DNA of 64,000 nt, taken from positions 434,001 through 498,000 of the forward strand of contig NC_012586.1 of NCBI RefSeq assembly GCF_000018545.1, in the 5' to 3' direction. Shown piece by piece: positions 26,879-35,635 of the stretch. Numbering within the stretch: the first letter of the stretch is position 1; the number at the start of each line of letters is the position of its first letter. The stretch comes from Sinorhizobium fredii NGR234 (GTDB lineage Bacteria; Pseudomonadota; Alphaproteobacteria; Rhizobiales; Rhizobiaceae). Under the pieces are notes generated by a model. The model saw nothing but the letters and a program-made list of their open reading frames with translations, did no database searches and had not been told where the DNA came from. Made by a program: the position numbers and the translations under genes.

Positions 26879-27811
26879 TCAATGCGGCTTTCGCGCGCTT
26901 TTGGTAATGGCCAGCGCAAGTGTTTCGGCGGCCCGAGAGGGCTTGTTGCGCGGATAGGCGATGTGGAACATATCCTCGAAGGCCATTCGCTCCGGCGCGA
27001 GCATCCGCAGGCGGCCGGTGCGGACCCATTCGTCGGCGTAGTGATCGGGCAGGAAGCCGATATAGGCGCCAGAAAGGAGCAGTAGTAGCGTACCCTCCAT
27101 GTGCGGCGTGGCGGCGGCCCAGCTGAAGTTCACGCCGCAGATCGTCTCGTTCAGCATGTAGGTGCGGCCGGCGAAGGATTGCTCTTCGAAAAGTTTGTCA
27201 GTGAGTTCCGCATCTGGCCGGGAGTAGAGCGGGTGCCCCTGCGCGCAGTAGAGTTTCTGTACTTCGGAGAAGACCGGGTGGCTGCGGAAATGCGGCGCGA
27301 CACTGCCGACCGAGGGCATCAGCACAATCTGGTAGGAGCCGTTCAGCAGGCCCTGATGCAGCACCTGTGGCGCCGCGACATCGATTTCCAGATGCACGCG
27401 CGGTGCCGTGGCCCGAAAGGCGGCAAGCGCGCCCTGCAGGTCGAGGTCGCGATTGGTGATCATGGCGTCGACGGTGCCGAAGCTGAGATTGCCGGTCAGT
27501 TCGCCCTGCGCCTCGCCAATGCGACTCTGGAATTTTTCCAAGGACCCGAACAGTTCGAGCGCTGCGTCATAGACGAGCCGGCCCTCGTCGGTAAGCTGGA
27601 AGCCGCTGCGCCCGCGGCTGCACAGGCGCAGGCCCAGCCGCTCCTCCAGATGGCGCATATGAGTGGAGATCGTCGCCTGCGTCATGCCGAGCGCCGATTG
27701 GGCAGCGGAAAAGCCGCCCTGCTGTACCACAGAGGCGAAGACGCGCAACAGCCGAAGCTCTGCATCGCCGAGAGAGAGCTTTAGGACGCGGTGGCGGACC
27801 TTGTTGATCAT
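26879..27811 (-). CDS. LysR-family transcriptional regulator
   Basis: 310 residues from the ATG at 27811; a TTG-initiated extension to 27841 is possible. N-terminal winged helix-turn-helix includes LRVFASVVQQGGFSAAQSALGMTQATISTHMRHLEERLG. A type 2 periplasmic-binding effector domain follows. It diverges from the ureohydrolase gene across a 91-base gap that contains the palindrome TGCATTGATTAATGCA. By LysR habit it should activate the ureohydrolase/aldehyde dehydrogenase/transporter cluster in response to its substrate. Confidence 0.92.
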   Translation of the reverse strand: MINKVRHRVLKLSLGDAELRLLRVFASVVQQGGFSAAQSALGMTQATISTHMRHLEERLGLRLCSRGRSGFQLTDEGRLVYDAALELFGSLEKFQSRIGEAQGELTGNLSFGTVDAMITNRDLDLQGALAAFRATAPRVHLEIDVAAPQVLHQGLLNGSYQIVLMPSVGSVAPHFRSHPVFSEVQKLYCAQGHPLYSRPDAELTDKLFEEQSFAGRTYMLNETICGVNFSWAAATPHMEGTLLLLLSGAYIGFLPDHYADEWVRTGRLRMLAPERMAFEDMFHIAYPRNKPSRAAETLALAITKSARKPH

Positions 27812-27826
27812 GCATTGATTAATGCA
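27811..27826. promoter_or_regulatory. Palindrome at the LysR start codon, likely LysR binding site
   Basis: TGCATTGATTAATGCA: six-base arms around GATT, containing the T-N11-A spacing typical of LysR sites. It touches the LysR start codon, so binding would autorepress while contacting the divergent promoter. Confidence 0.45.
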
Positions 27827-27877
27827 CAAGTAAACATGCAATCATAGAGGCTTTTAAACGTATCAGCCCCTGGCACA

Positions 27878-27897
27878 CTCCTCCGATCTTGGAGGAG
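27878..27897 (+). promoter_or_regulatory. Hairpin that hides the ureohydrolase ribosome-binding site
   Basis: CTCCTCC (27878-27884), loop GATCTT, GGAGGAG (27891-27897). The right arm is the Shine-Dalgarno sequence of the gene starting at 27903, so the folded leader would block ribosome entry. No known riboswitch consensus is recognised. Confidence 0.5.
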
Positions 27898-27902
27898 GGG
27901 AC

Positions 27903-28880
27903 ATGGCCAGCAATTCATATGAAACCGGACGTTTGAACCTGCCATTCGTCGGCATCTGCACCTTCGGAAAAAATCCCTACCAGCCGGATTGGGACGCGAT
28001 CGACGCCGACGTCGCGATCCTCGGCGCTCCCTTCGACTGTGGCACGCAATGGCGGGCCGGCACCCGCTTCGGGCCGCGCGCGATCCGCGAGGCCTCGACC
28101 CTGTTCTCCTTCGGCCACCGCGGCGCCTACGATCACGAGGACGATATCACGTATCTGCCGAGCGGCGAGGTCTCGATCGTCGATATCGGCGATGCCGACA
28201 TCGTCCACACCGACACGATGAAGAGCCACGCGAATATCGAATTCGGCGTGCGCAAGATCCTCGCTGCCGGCGCGCTGCCGGTGGTGCTCGGCGGCGACCA
28301 CTCCGTCAACATCCCCTGCGTCAATGCCTTCGACGAGGACTGCGCCAGGAAAGGCCCGATCCATATCGTGCAGATCGACGCCCATCTCGATTTCGTCGAC
28401 GAGCGGCACGGCGTGCGCTACGGCCACGGCAACCCGATGCGACGCGCGGCGGAAAAGCCCTATGTCAGCGGCCTGTCGCAGCTCGGCATCCGCAACGTCT
28501 CCTCGACGGCGAAGGAAGGCTATGAGGACGCGCGCAAAATGGGCTCTGACATCCTTTCGGTGCGCCAGATCCGGGTGTTGGGCACCGACGCCGTGGTGGA
28601 GCGGGTGCCGGCCGGCGCGCGCTACTACGTCACCATCGACATCGACGGCTTCGACCCGTCGATCGCGCCGGGCACCGGCACGCCGTCGCACGGCGGCTTC
28701 ATCTATTACGAGGTGCTGGAGATCCTGGCGGCGCTGGCCAAGCGCGGCACGGTGGTCGGCATCGATTTGGTCGAAGTAGCCCCGGATTACGACCATACCG
28801 GCGGCACCTCCATCCTGGCGGCGCAGGTGCTGATGAACCTGATCGGCCGCGTCATGCATGCCAAGGCAAAACAACGCTGA
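27903..28880 (+). CDS. Ureohydrolase (agmatinase/guanidino-acid hydrolase family)
   Basis: 325 residues. All manganese ligands of the arginase fold are visible: His in GGDHSVN near residue 130, DAHLDF near 154 and DIDGFDPS near 243; HGNPMRRA provides the next conserved segment. The enzyme releases urea from a guanidino compound. Family members act on agmatine, guanidinobutyrate, guanidinopropionate or guanidine, and sequence alone does not decide. Neighbouring aldehyde and alcohol dehydrogenases favour a guanidino acid formed by oxidation of a guanidino alcohol or aldehyde. Confidence 0.9.
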   Translation: MASNSYETGRLNLPFVGICTFGKNPYQPDWDAIDADVAILGAPFDCGTQWRAGTRFGPRAIREASTLFSFGHRGAYDHEDDITYLPSGEVSIVDIGDADIVHTDTMKSHANIEFGVRKILAAGALPVVLGGDHSVNIPCVNAFDEDCARKGPIHIVQIDAHLDFVDERHGVRYGHGNPMRRAAEKPYVSGLSQLGIRNVSSTAKEGYEDARKMGSDILSVRQIRVLGTDAVVERVPAGARYYVTIDIDGFDPSIAPGTGTPSHGGFIYYEVLEILAALAKRGTVVGIDLVEVAPDYDHTGGTSILAAQVLMNLIGRVMHAKAKQR

Positions 28881-28969
28881 TCGATGAGCCCCGGCGGGTG
28901 GGTGCGACACGGCCCGCACAATAGGAAACCGGCAGGCGTGCAGCGGCCGGCTGATGAGGAGGAAAGGGC

Positions 28970-30478
28970 ATGGACGAAAGCGTCCGCAATTATCTGGATC
29001 AGTATGGCGTCAGTGACGCGACGCGGCGGTTTCTGGCCAAGCCGCAGAAGATGTTCATCGATGGCGCCTGGAGCGATAGCAGCAATGGCGCGACCTTCGA
29101 TATCTTCGAGCCCTCCACCGGCGGCCTGATCACCCGCGCTCCTTCGGGTACGCCTGAGGACCTCGACCGGGCCGTCCGGGCCGCCCGCCGCCAGTTCGAC
29201 GGCGGAGCCTGGCGCCGCCTCAAGCCGCTCGAGCGCGAACGCCTGTTGCATAGCCTTGCCGACCTGATCGAAGCGCATTCCGACGAGTTGGCGGAGATCG
29301 AAGCGATCGACATGGGCAAGTCGGTGACCTTCGCCCGGGAAATCGATATCCGAGGCACGGTCGATACATTCCGCTATTTCGCCGGCTGGGCCTCCAAGCT
29401 GCACGGACGCACCGTCGAGCCGTCTCTTCCCGGCAATTACCTTGCCTATACCCGCAAGGAGCCGCTCGGCGTCGTCGCAGCCATCGTGCCGTGGAATTTT
29501 CCGCTTCAGACCCTGGCCTGGAAGCTTGCGGCTGCGCTGGCGGTCGGCTGCACCGCCATCGTCAAGCCGGCGGAGCTTACCTCGCTCTCTACGCTGCGCT
29601 TTGCGGAACTGGTGCAGGAGGCCGGCATCCCCGATGGGGTGGTCAATATCGTGACGGGCAAGGGCAGCATCATCGGTGCAGCCATGTCGACCCATCCGGG
29701 CATCAACAAGGTCACCTTCACCGGCTCGACGCCGGTCGGGCAGGAGGTCGGCCGCACGGCCGTCGGCAATCTCAAGCATGTGACGCTGGAACTTGGCGGC
29801 AAATCGCCCGTGCTGGTGCTCGACGATGCCGATTTGCAGAGTGCCGCCGTGGCCGTCGCAAACGGCGTGTTCTTCAATTCCGGGCAGGTCTGCGACGCCG
29901 GTACGCGCGTCTATGTCCAGGGGTCGGTGCACGATGCATTTCTCGACGAGCTGGTCTCCGTCACAAGCGCGCTGAAAATCGCGCCCGGCCTCGACCGCGA
30001 TTGTTACATCGGCCCGCTGGTCTCGGCGCAGCAGAAGAAGGTCGTTTCCGGCTACATCGAGGCTGGCCGTCGCGAGGGCGCCGAGCTGATCCATGGCGGC
30101 GCCAGCCTCCACCGGCAGGGCCATTTCATCGAGCCCGCCATCTTTTCTCATTGCAAGCCGCAAATGAGCATCGTGCGCGAGGAAATCTTCGGCCCCGTGC
30201 TGGTGACCAGCCCCTTCGACGACCTGGACGATGCGGTGTCGCTGGCCAACGATACGCCCTTCGGGCTCGCAGCGGCGATCTATTCGAACGACCTGTCGCG
30301 GGTGCACACGCTCATCCCGCGCTTGCACGCCGGTTCGATCTACGTCAACGCCCATAGCACGATCGATCCCGCGATGCCGTTCGGCGGCTTCAAGGCCTCG
30401 GGCTTCGGCAAGGACCTTGGGCCCGAGCAGCTCGACTACCTGATGGAGACGAAGGCGGTGTGGATCACGCTGCCGTGA
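28970..30478 (+). CDS. NAD(P)-dependent aldehyde dehydrogenase (betaine aldehyde dehydrogenase-like)
   Basis: 502 residues. Key elements: VPWNFPLQT near residue 170, cofactor loop FTGSTPVGQEVG near 245, catalytic Glu in LELGGKSP near 268 and catalytic Cys in FFNSGQVCDAG near 303. EIFGPV is near 403. GAGGAGGAAAGG precedes the ATG. It oxidises an aldehyde to the acid and is similar in type to BetB and aminobutyraldehyde dehydrogenases. Position between the ureohydrolase and a BetA-like alcohol oxidase suggests it takes the aldehyde made by the latter. Confidence 0.93.
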   Translation: MDESVRNYLDQYGVSDATRRFLAKPQKMFIDGAWSDSSNGATFDIFEPSTGGLITRAPSGTPEDLDRAVRAARRQFDGGAWRRLKPLERERLLHSLADLIEAHSDELAEIEAIDMGKSVTFAREIDIRGTVDTFRYFAGWASKLHGRTVEPSLPGNYLAYTRKEPLGVVAAIVPWNFPLQTLAWKLAAALAVGCTAIVKPAELTSLSTLRFAELVQEAGIPDGVVNIVTGKGSIIGAAMSTHPGINKVTFTGSTPVGQEVGRTAVGNLKHVTLELGGKSPVLVLDDADLQSAAVAVANGVFFNSGQVCDAGTRVYVQGSVHDAFLDELVSVTSALKIAPGLDRDCYIGPLVSAQQKKVVSGYIEAGRREGAELIHGGASLHRQGHFIEPAIFSHCKPQMSIVREEIFGPVLVTSPFDDLDDAVSLANDTPFGLAAAIYSNDLSRVHTLIPRLHAGSIYVNAHSTIDPAMPFGGFKASGFGKDLGPEQLDYLMETKAVWITLP

Positions 30479-30586
30479 AAATTCGCCGGCCGTCGCCCAT
30501 GGGCGGCCGGATTCGCAAGATCCGCGGCTGATGGGGTCGCATGATCGCGGAAAGACGCCGAAGGCGCGACGCGAAAGGGGAACGAC

Positions 30587-30754
30587 ATGGAAAACGATAC
30601 CGCCTGGCAGAACGAACTGGCGCGTCGCGCCCGTATCTACGAGGACATCGAGGCGGGCCACCGCTTCGAAGGGACGATGACCGTCCTCGACTATGCCGGC
30701 ATGGGCGCGCTGACGCTCGTGCTGGTCGTGGCCTTCTGGATCTGGGGGGCGTGA
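30587..30754 (+). CDS. Small 55-residue single-pass membrane protein next to NCS1 permease
   Basis: Reads MENDTAWQNELARRARIYED at the N-terminus, a charged half. One hydrophobic helix follows (about residues 35-53, MGALTLVLVVAFWIWG), ending immediately at the stop. AAAGGGG stands seven bases before the ATG, and the stop is one base before the NCS1 permease ATG, so the two are translationally coupled. The codon pattern is as GC-rich at third positions as its neighbours, supporting a real gene. It may be a small subunit or stabiliser of the permease; no family name is recognised. Confidence 0.75.
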   Translation: MENDTAWQNELARRARIYEDIEAGHRFEGTMTVLDYAGMGALTLVLVVAFWIWGA

Positions 30755-30755
30755 G

Positions 30756-32219
30756 ATGACCGATCACGTCACGCACGGCGGGTTTGCCGCCATCGAAACC
30801 GAACGGCAGGAAGCCAGCCGCAACCGCGCCGCCGCAGAACGCGGCGATGCGCCGCTGCTGCCCTACGAACGGCTCTGGGGTTTCTGGGAGTTCACCTACG
30901 CCAATTCGGCCCTCGCCATTGCCACCTGGGCGTTCCTGATCGGCGGTTCCGTCGGCCTCTTCGTCGGGCCGAAGGAGGGCATCGCCGCCATCGTCATCGG
31001 CAATATCGTCGGCGTGATGCTGACGGCGCTGGCCACCACGCCGCTTTCCGGCCGCTACGGCATCGAGCAGTTCGTCGCGCTGCGCAGCCAGTTCGGCTAC
31101 AACGGCAGCCGCGTCGTCTATGTCCTGGCCGTCGTAGTGCTCACCATGGGCTGGCTTGCCGTGCTTGCCATGATGTTCGGCCGCTCGATCGACGGGCTGG
31201 CGGCGCTCAGCGCCGGGGAAGCCGCCAACCCGACCGGCATCAAGATGATCGTCGCCGCCGTTGGGGCCATCCTCGTCACCTGGTTCGTCGTCGCTAGGGG
31301 GCCGACCTCGATCAAGTTCTTCAACATGGTCGTCTCGCCCGCGCTGGTGATCCTGATGATCGTCATGCTCTACCTCATTCTTCAGCACCGCTCCTTCGCG
31401 GAGCTTCTGGCGATGCCGGCGCTTGCCCCACCCTTCGAGGACAACACGCTCAACTTCATCATCGCCGTCGAGGTGAACCTTGCAGCCGGCTTCTCCTGGT
31501 GGCCCTATATCGGCAATCTCGCCCGCCTGACAAAGAACGAGCGCACCGCCTTCTGGCCAAACATCCTCGGCATCTTCGGCGCGGCCGCCCTTGGCGAAAT
31601 CGTCGGCCTGCTCGCCGCCGTCGCGCTCGGCGACAGCGACCCGACCATCTGGATGACCAAGATCGCCGGCCCGGTGATCGGCATCATCGCTCTGCTTTTC
31701 GTCGCCTTCGCCAACATGACCTCGATGGCGAACATTCTCTACACCTCGATCGTCGGCCTTAGACAGGTGGGGACGGCCTCCGTGCGCGCGATTTCCTGGG
31801 GCACCATACTCTTCCTATTCTGCGTCATCCCGCTCGGGCTCGTGGTCTTCTATCCGCAGATGTACGACGGTTTTTTCATCTTCCTCGTCTGGACCTCGGC
31901 GCTCAATTCCGCGCTCGCCGGCATTGGTATTGCCGACTACTTCTTCCTGCGCGGCCAGAAGCTGGACATGCGCAGCCTGCATGGCCCGCAGGAAAACGGC
32001 CCTTATCGTTTCTGGGGCGGCTTCAATCCCATCAGCCTCCTCGCTCTCGCCGCCGGCTTCCTCGTCTATGTCCTCGTCTTCAATCCGCAGACGCTCGCGA
32101 GCCTGCCGGCCTTCAAGTACTTCACCGCCTCCGTGCCTTCCTGCCTTGCGGCCGGCACGGTTCACTATGTCCTGACCCGGCTCTTCGCCCGCAGGCGCGG
32201 CTGGGGCCTCTATCCGTAA
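30756..32219 (+). CDS. NCS1-family permease (cytosine/purine/hydantoin-type transporter)
   Basis: 487 residues with about twelve membrane helices. The N-terminal segment [20 protein letters not shown] and the following Gly-rich helix belong to the CodB-like branch of nucleobase:cation symport-1, and [18 protein letters not shown] marks the central region. It imports a small nitrogenous compound with H+ or Na+. In this cluster the cargo is probably the substrate of the GMC oxidase, aldehyde dehydrogenase and ureohydrolase, not a nucleobase. Coupled to the 55-residue protein upstream. Confidence 0.9.
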   Translation: MTDHVTHGGFAAIETERQEASRNRAAAERGDAPLLPYERLWGFWEFTYANSALAIATWAFLIGGSVGLFVGPKEGIAAIVIGNIVGVMLTALATTPLSGRYGIEQFVALRSQFGYNGSRVVYVLAVVVLTMGWLAVLAMMFGRSIDGLAALSAGEAANPTGIKMIVAAVGAILVTWFVVARGPTSIKFFNMVVSPALVILMIVMLYLILQHRSFAELLAMPALAPPFEDNTLNFIIAVEVNLAAGFSWWPYIGNLARLTKNERTAFWPNILGIFGAAALGEIVGLLAAVALGDSDPTIWMTKIAGPVIGIIALLFVAFANMTSMANILYTSIVGLRQVGTASVRAISWGTILFLFCVIPLGLVVFYPQMYDGFFIFLVWTSALNSALAGIGIADYFFLRGQKLDMRSLHGPQENGPYRFWGGFNPISLLALAAGFLVYVLVFNPQTLASLPAFKYFTASVPSCLAAGTVHYVLTRLFARRRGWGLYP

Positions 32220-32235
32220 CTCCGGAAGCACCGTC

Positions 32236-33921
32236 ATGACCGAGACATACGACTACATCATCATCGGCGCCGGATCGGCCGGCTGCGTGCTCGCCAATCG
32301 CCTGTCCGAAGACCCGGCCGCGAAAGTGCTCGTGTTGGAATACGGTGGCAGCGACATGTCGATCTTCATCCAGATGCCGACGGCGCTGTCCATTCCGATG
32401 AACGGCACGAAGTACAACTGGAAATACATGACCCTGCCGGAGCCCGGCCTCGGTGGGCGTCGGGTGCATTGCCCGCGCGGGAAGGTCATCGGCGGCTCCT
32501 CCTCGATCAACGGCCTCGTCTACATGCGCGGCCATGCCCGCGATTTCGACGAGTGGGAGGAACTGGGCGCGCGCGGCTGGCGCTATGCCAATTGCCTGCC
32601 CTATTTCCAGCGCGCCGAAAGCTGGCAGGACGGGGGCGACGCCTATCGCGGCGCCTCCGGGCCGCTCGCCACCAATGCCGGCAACAAGATGAAGAATCCG
32701 CTTTACCGCGCCTTCGTTGATGCCGGCCGTGAGGCGGGCTACATCACCACCGAAGATCCGAACGGTCATATGCAAGAGGGGTTCGGCGCGATGCACATGA
32801 CCGTCAAGGACGGCGTGCGCTGGTCGACGGCCAATGCCTACCTGAAGCCCGCGATGAGCCGGCCGAACCTCACGGTGATCACCCATGCCATGACGCGGCG
32901 CGTGGTCTTGGAAGGAAAACGCGCCGTCGGCGTCGAATATGAACTCGAGGGCGAGCGCGTCGTGGCGAAGGCCAGCCGCGAGGTGTTGATCTCCTCCGGC
33001 CCGATCGGCTCGCCGCATCTCCTGCAACGCTCCGGCATTGGCCCGGCGGCGGTGCTGCGGCAGGCCGGCGTCGAGGTGTTGCACGATCTGCCGGGTGTCG
33101 GCGAGAACCTGCAGGACCATTCCGAGGTCTATATCCAGTATGTCTGCAAGGAGCCGATCACGCTGAACGGCAAGATGGGTCTCCTGAGCCGCGCCCTGAT
33201 CGGCGCGGAATGGCTGCTGTTCCAGAAGGGTCTGTCGGTCTCAAACCATTTCGAGAGCGGCGGTTTCATCCGTTCCGACGCTTCGCTGCAATGGCCGGAC
33301 ATCCAGTTCCACTTCCTGCCCGCCGCCATGCGCTACGACGGCAAGAAACCGCTCGACGGCCATGGCTTCATGGTCCTGACCGGGCCGAACAAGCCGAAGA
33401 GCCGCGGCTATGTGCGCCTGCGCTCGGCCGAAGCGCATGAGCAGCCGGACATCCTCTTCAACTATCTCGACCGCGAGGAGGATCGCGAAGGATTCCGCCG
33501 CTGCCTGCGGCTGACGCGCGAAATCATCGCCCAGCCGGCCTTCGACCGCTTCCGCGGCGAGGAGATCGCACCGGGCGCGAATGTGCGCAGCAATGATGAG
33601 ATCGACGCCTGGGTGTGCGAGACCATGGAAAGCACCTATCATCCCTGCGGCTCCTGCCGCATGGGCGAGGATGCCATGGCGGTGGTCGACAGCGATCTCG
33701 GGGTGCGCGGCATCGCGGGGCTGCGGGTCATCGACAGTTCCGTCTTTCCCTCGGAGCCGAACGCCAATCTCAACGCGCCGACCATCATGCTCGCCGAACG
33801 TGCCTCGGACATCGTGCGCGGCAAGCCGCTGCTTGCCGCCTCCAATGCCGAAGCGGGCGTCGCACCCGGGGTCGGCGTGACGCAGCGCAGCGGCACGCCG
33901 ATGCGCACCGTGCGGCACTGA
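32236..33921 (+). CDS. GMC-family FAD alcohol dehydrogenase (choline dehydrogenase BetA-like)
   Basis: 561 residues. FAD-binding [16 protein letters not shown] at residues 11-26, the GMC signature [20 protein letters not shown] near 78-97 and [16 protein letters not shown] near 256. The C-terminal catalytic His ([10 protein letters not shown] near residue 470) and the Asn region [10 protein letters not shown] are also there. Overall similarity in pattern to choline dehydrogenase is strong through the whole length. It oxidises a primary alcohol to aldehyde, passing electrons to the respiratory chain. The partner aldehyde dehydrogenase and ureohydrolase argue for an alcohol with a guanidino or related group instead of choline. 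Confidence 0.92.
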   Translation: MTETYDYIIIGAGSAGCVLANRLSEDPAAKVLVLEYGGSDMSIFIQMPTALSIPMNGTKYNWKYMTLPEPGLGGRRVHCPRGKVIGGSSSINGLVYMRGHARDFDEWEELGARGWRYANCLPYFQRAESWQDGGDAYRGASGPLATNAGNKMKNPLYRAFVDAGREAGYITTEDPNGHMQEGFGAMHMTVKDGVRWSTANAYLKPAMSRPNLTVITHAMTRRVVLEGKRAVGVEYELEGERVVAKASREVLISSGPIGSPHLLQRSGIGPAAVLRQAGVEVLHDLPGVGENLQDHSEVYIQYVCKEPITLNGKMGLLSRALIGAEWLLFQKGLSVSNHFESGGFIRSDASLQWPDIQFHFLPAAMRYDGKKPLDGHGFMVLTGPNKPKSRGYVRLRSAEAHEQPDILFNYLDREEDREGFRRCLRLTREIIAQPAFDRFRGEEIAPGANVRSNDEIDAWVCETMESTYHPCGSCRMGEDAMAVVDSDLGVRGIAGLRVIDSSVFPSEPNANLNAPTIMLAERASDIVRGKPLLAASNAEAGVAPGVGVTQRSGTPMRTVRH

Positions 33922-34055
33922 CGCCTTCAAGGGGCGCAAGATGCCGCGGGGTATCGGCTACGTCATCGCACGCCGGGATCACGACGTTCCGGAGGAGACG
34001 CATACCTGGGCCATCGCTGTCGAGGCCGCCCTGAGCTGTCTCGTCTCCCGCTGCA

Positions 34056-34316
34056 TCAGGTTCGCGCGATCGCTTCGGCGAGGCGAAGAACATAAGGCTT
34101 CATCCGGTCCGCCGGGACGCCCGCATAGCCGAGGATGATTGCGTCCGGCCGCGGTGTGGCGATCGTGTAGTCGGAGAGTGGATAGCATTGCAGCCCGGCA
34201 TCGAGCACGGCGCGATGCACCGCCCGGTCGCCCCGGTCATCTTCCAGCCAGGCGTTGAGGCCGCTGTCGGAGCAGTCGATGCGAGCGAGGCCGGCAAGTG
34301 TCGCCATCCGAGGCAT
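34056..34316 (-). pseudogene. C-terminal remnant of a MocR-type (GntR/aminotransferase) regulator
   Basis: The last 80 or so codons read like the small domain of the aminotransferase-like half of MocR/PdxR regulators (DRAVHRAVLDAGLQCYPLS, then PDAIILGYAGV and a final helix). The helix-turn-helix and the lysine-bearing core are absent. Upstream similarity stops near 34316-34336, where a toxin remnant on the opposite strand begins. A deletion or recombination has removed about 400 residues. Confidence 0.6.
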
Positions 34317-34335
34317 CGCCCTGACACAGAGGTCG

Positions 34336-34590
34336 GATCCGAAGAGTGCCGCGCACTTCACCGAATGGCTGCGCAAGCTGCGCCACGACCATGGCGACCG
34401 CATTTTGCCGACAACCGACCAAATCGCGGTCGAATGGGGCCGCATCGGGGCGATCCGCCTCCGCGGCGATATCGATGGGTTGATCGCTGCGACCGCTGTC
34501 GTCCACGATCTCATCCTTGTCACACGCAACGTCAAGGATTTCGAAGGCACGCACGCCTCCGTGATCAAACCTTGGGAGACGTCGGCGTGA
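34336..34590 (+). pseudogene. C-terminal remnant of a PIN-domain (VapC-type) toxin
   Basis: About 85 codons reading FTEWLRKLRHDHGDRILPTT, then IDGLIAATAVVHDLILVTRN and ending KPWETSA, the second half of a PIN RNase. The Asp-containing DGLIAATA helix and VTRN strand are kept. The N-terminal half with the first catalytic Asp and Glu, and any antitoxin, are missing, so it should be inactive. It abuts the MocR remnant head to head, marking a rearrangement point. Confidence 0.65.
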
Positions 34591-34769
34591 GCCGTTCGGT
34601 GTAGAACATCCGTTGTAGAACATCCGCTGTATGCCGGCATTCACAGCGTCCATTCGACGGAAGTACCGGGTCGCTGCTTTGGACCTCTGAAGTTGCACGT
34701 ATCTATCGGACTCTGCTCTCAGGCGGCTCACGACCAGCATGAGCAACGGCTATCGCTTTGAATCGGCAT

Positions 34770-35153
34770 TTAGTTGCGCGCATTGGCAGGGGTGTGCAGC
34801 GGAGCCCCCACCCTTTCGGCCGCTGCCCGCAGACGCTTGTCTCTTGTCCACAAGGCGGCTCGCTGATCGAGAAGAACCGAGGCCATCAAGTGGGCATCTG
34901 TGTAGCCAATGCCCATACTGAAAATGGCGTGGCGATCAATCATCATCATGACTTCGTCGTGTGTTGCGACGAATGCTTCGCGCTGAGCCGCCAGGAAAGC
35001 TATCACATTACTGCGATCCCGGAGGCTGCCAAGCGCGAGTTCGCCAATCACGGCCGGGTGGCAGAAAAGACGATCGTCCTCAATAATCCTACGCAGCTCT
35101 GAATCGGCATGCCGGAAGTGATCAATCCAGATGGAAGTGTCAGCAAGTATCAC
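34770..35153 (-). CDS. vapC: VapC-family PIN-domain ribonuclease toxin
   Basis: 127 residues. PIN acidic residues are visible: Asp5 in MILADTSIWIDHF, Glu in VIGELALG near residue 38, Asp in GYTDAHLMAS near 85 and Asp in LWTRDKRL near 103. These chelate Mg for RNA cleavage, in characterised cases of tRNA or rRNA. The start overlaps the antitoxin stop by four bases, the usual VapBC coupling. Complete, unlike the PIN remnant 180 bases away. Confidence 0.93.
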   Translation of the reverse strand: MILADTSIWIDHFRHADSELRRIIEDDRLFCHPAVIGELALGSLRDRSNVIAFLAAQREAFVATHDEVMMMIDRHAIFSMGIGYTDAHLMASVLLDQRAALWTRDKRLRAAAERVGAPLHTPANARN

Positions 35154-35350
35154 TTGGCAGCTGCGCTCCGGCGGCGTGGGGCAGCCTCCGCATCCGGCAT
35201 AGTTCCCCCGAGCGCGATGAGGCGTTTTCCCGACTCCACACGAACAAGCGTCTCCAACGCTTGGCGCACCAGAGCGGCGGTTTCTTTCGTGCCGGTTAGG
35301 GACCTAGCCCTTTCCAGGAGAGTGTCATCGAGGTTGATTGTCGATCGCAT
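35150..35350 (-). CDS. vapB: VapB-family antitoxin
   Basis: 66 residues. MRSTINLDDTLLERARSLTG at the N-terminus is the DNA-binding part typical of VapB antitoxins whose PIN partners have MILADTSIWI starts. A charged tail rich in Arg and Ala (EAAPRRRSAAAK) would wrap the toxin. It precedes vapC in the transcript and overlaps it. It should neutralise the toxin and repress the pair's own promoter in the 285 bases upstream. Confidence 0.92.
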   Translation of the reverse strand: MRSTINLDDTLLERARSLTGTKETAALVRQALETLVRVESGKRLIALGGTMPDAEAAPRRRSAAAK

Positions 35351-35635
35351 CGTTTGGTTCCTGATTCTGGTGTTGTAGATAGCACCATTTGGTGATGAAA
35401 TCTACGCCTCGATCGCCGACGAAAGGCCGTCGACGCGTCGAAGCCCCTTTGAAGCGACAGGACTTACCGTCGTGAATCCTTGCAATCTACGAATATAAAG
35501 CGCGATCGCTGGTCTTGGGACCGATAGGTTCGAGGCGGACATCAGCATCGTGTTCGCACTCCAGCCACGGCGCGGCTGGCCGGTCGAGACAGTGTCTGAT
35601 ACATTCTCCTCCACTGGAAAATCGGGGACGTTGCC

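Noticed and set aside
27842..27902. Possible guanidine riboswitch in front of the ureohydrolase
   Set aside because: The single hairpin has the loop GATCTT, not the ACGR loops of the mini-ykkC type, and there is no room for the larger guanidine-I fold.
28787..30661. A 624-codon open frame on the minus strand opposite the aldehyde dehydrogenase
   Set aside because: It is antisense to a clear aldehyde dehydrogenase with all catalytic motifs, and long antisense frames are expected in DNA this GC-rich. Composition (Arg/Asp/Gly-rich) and lack of any motif fit a shadow.
34602..34632. Tandem repeat of GTAGAACATCCG
   Set aside because: Only two imperfect copies; no array or functional context.
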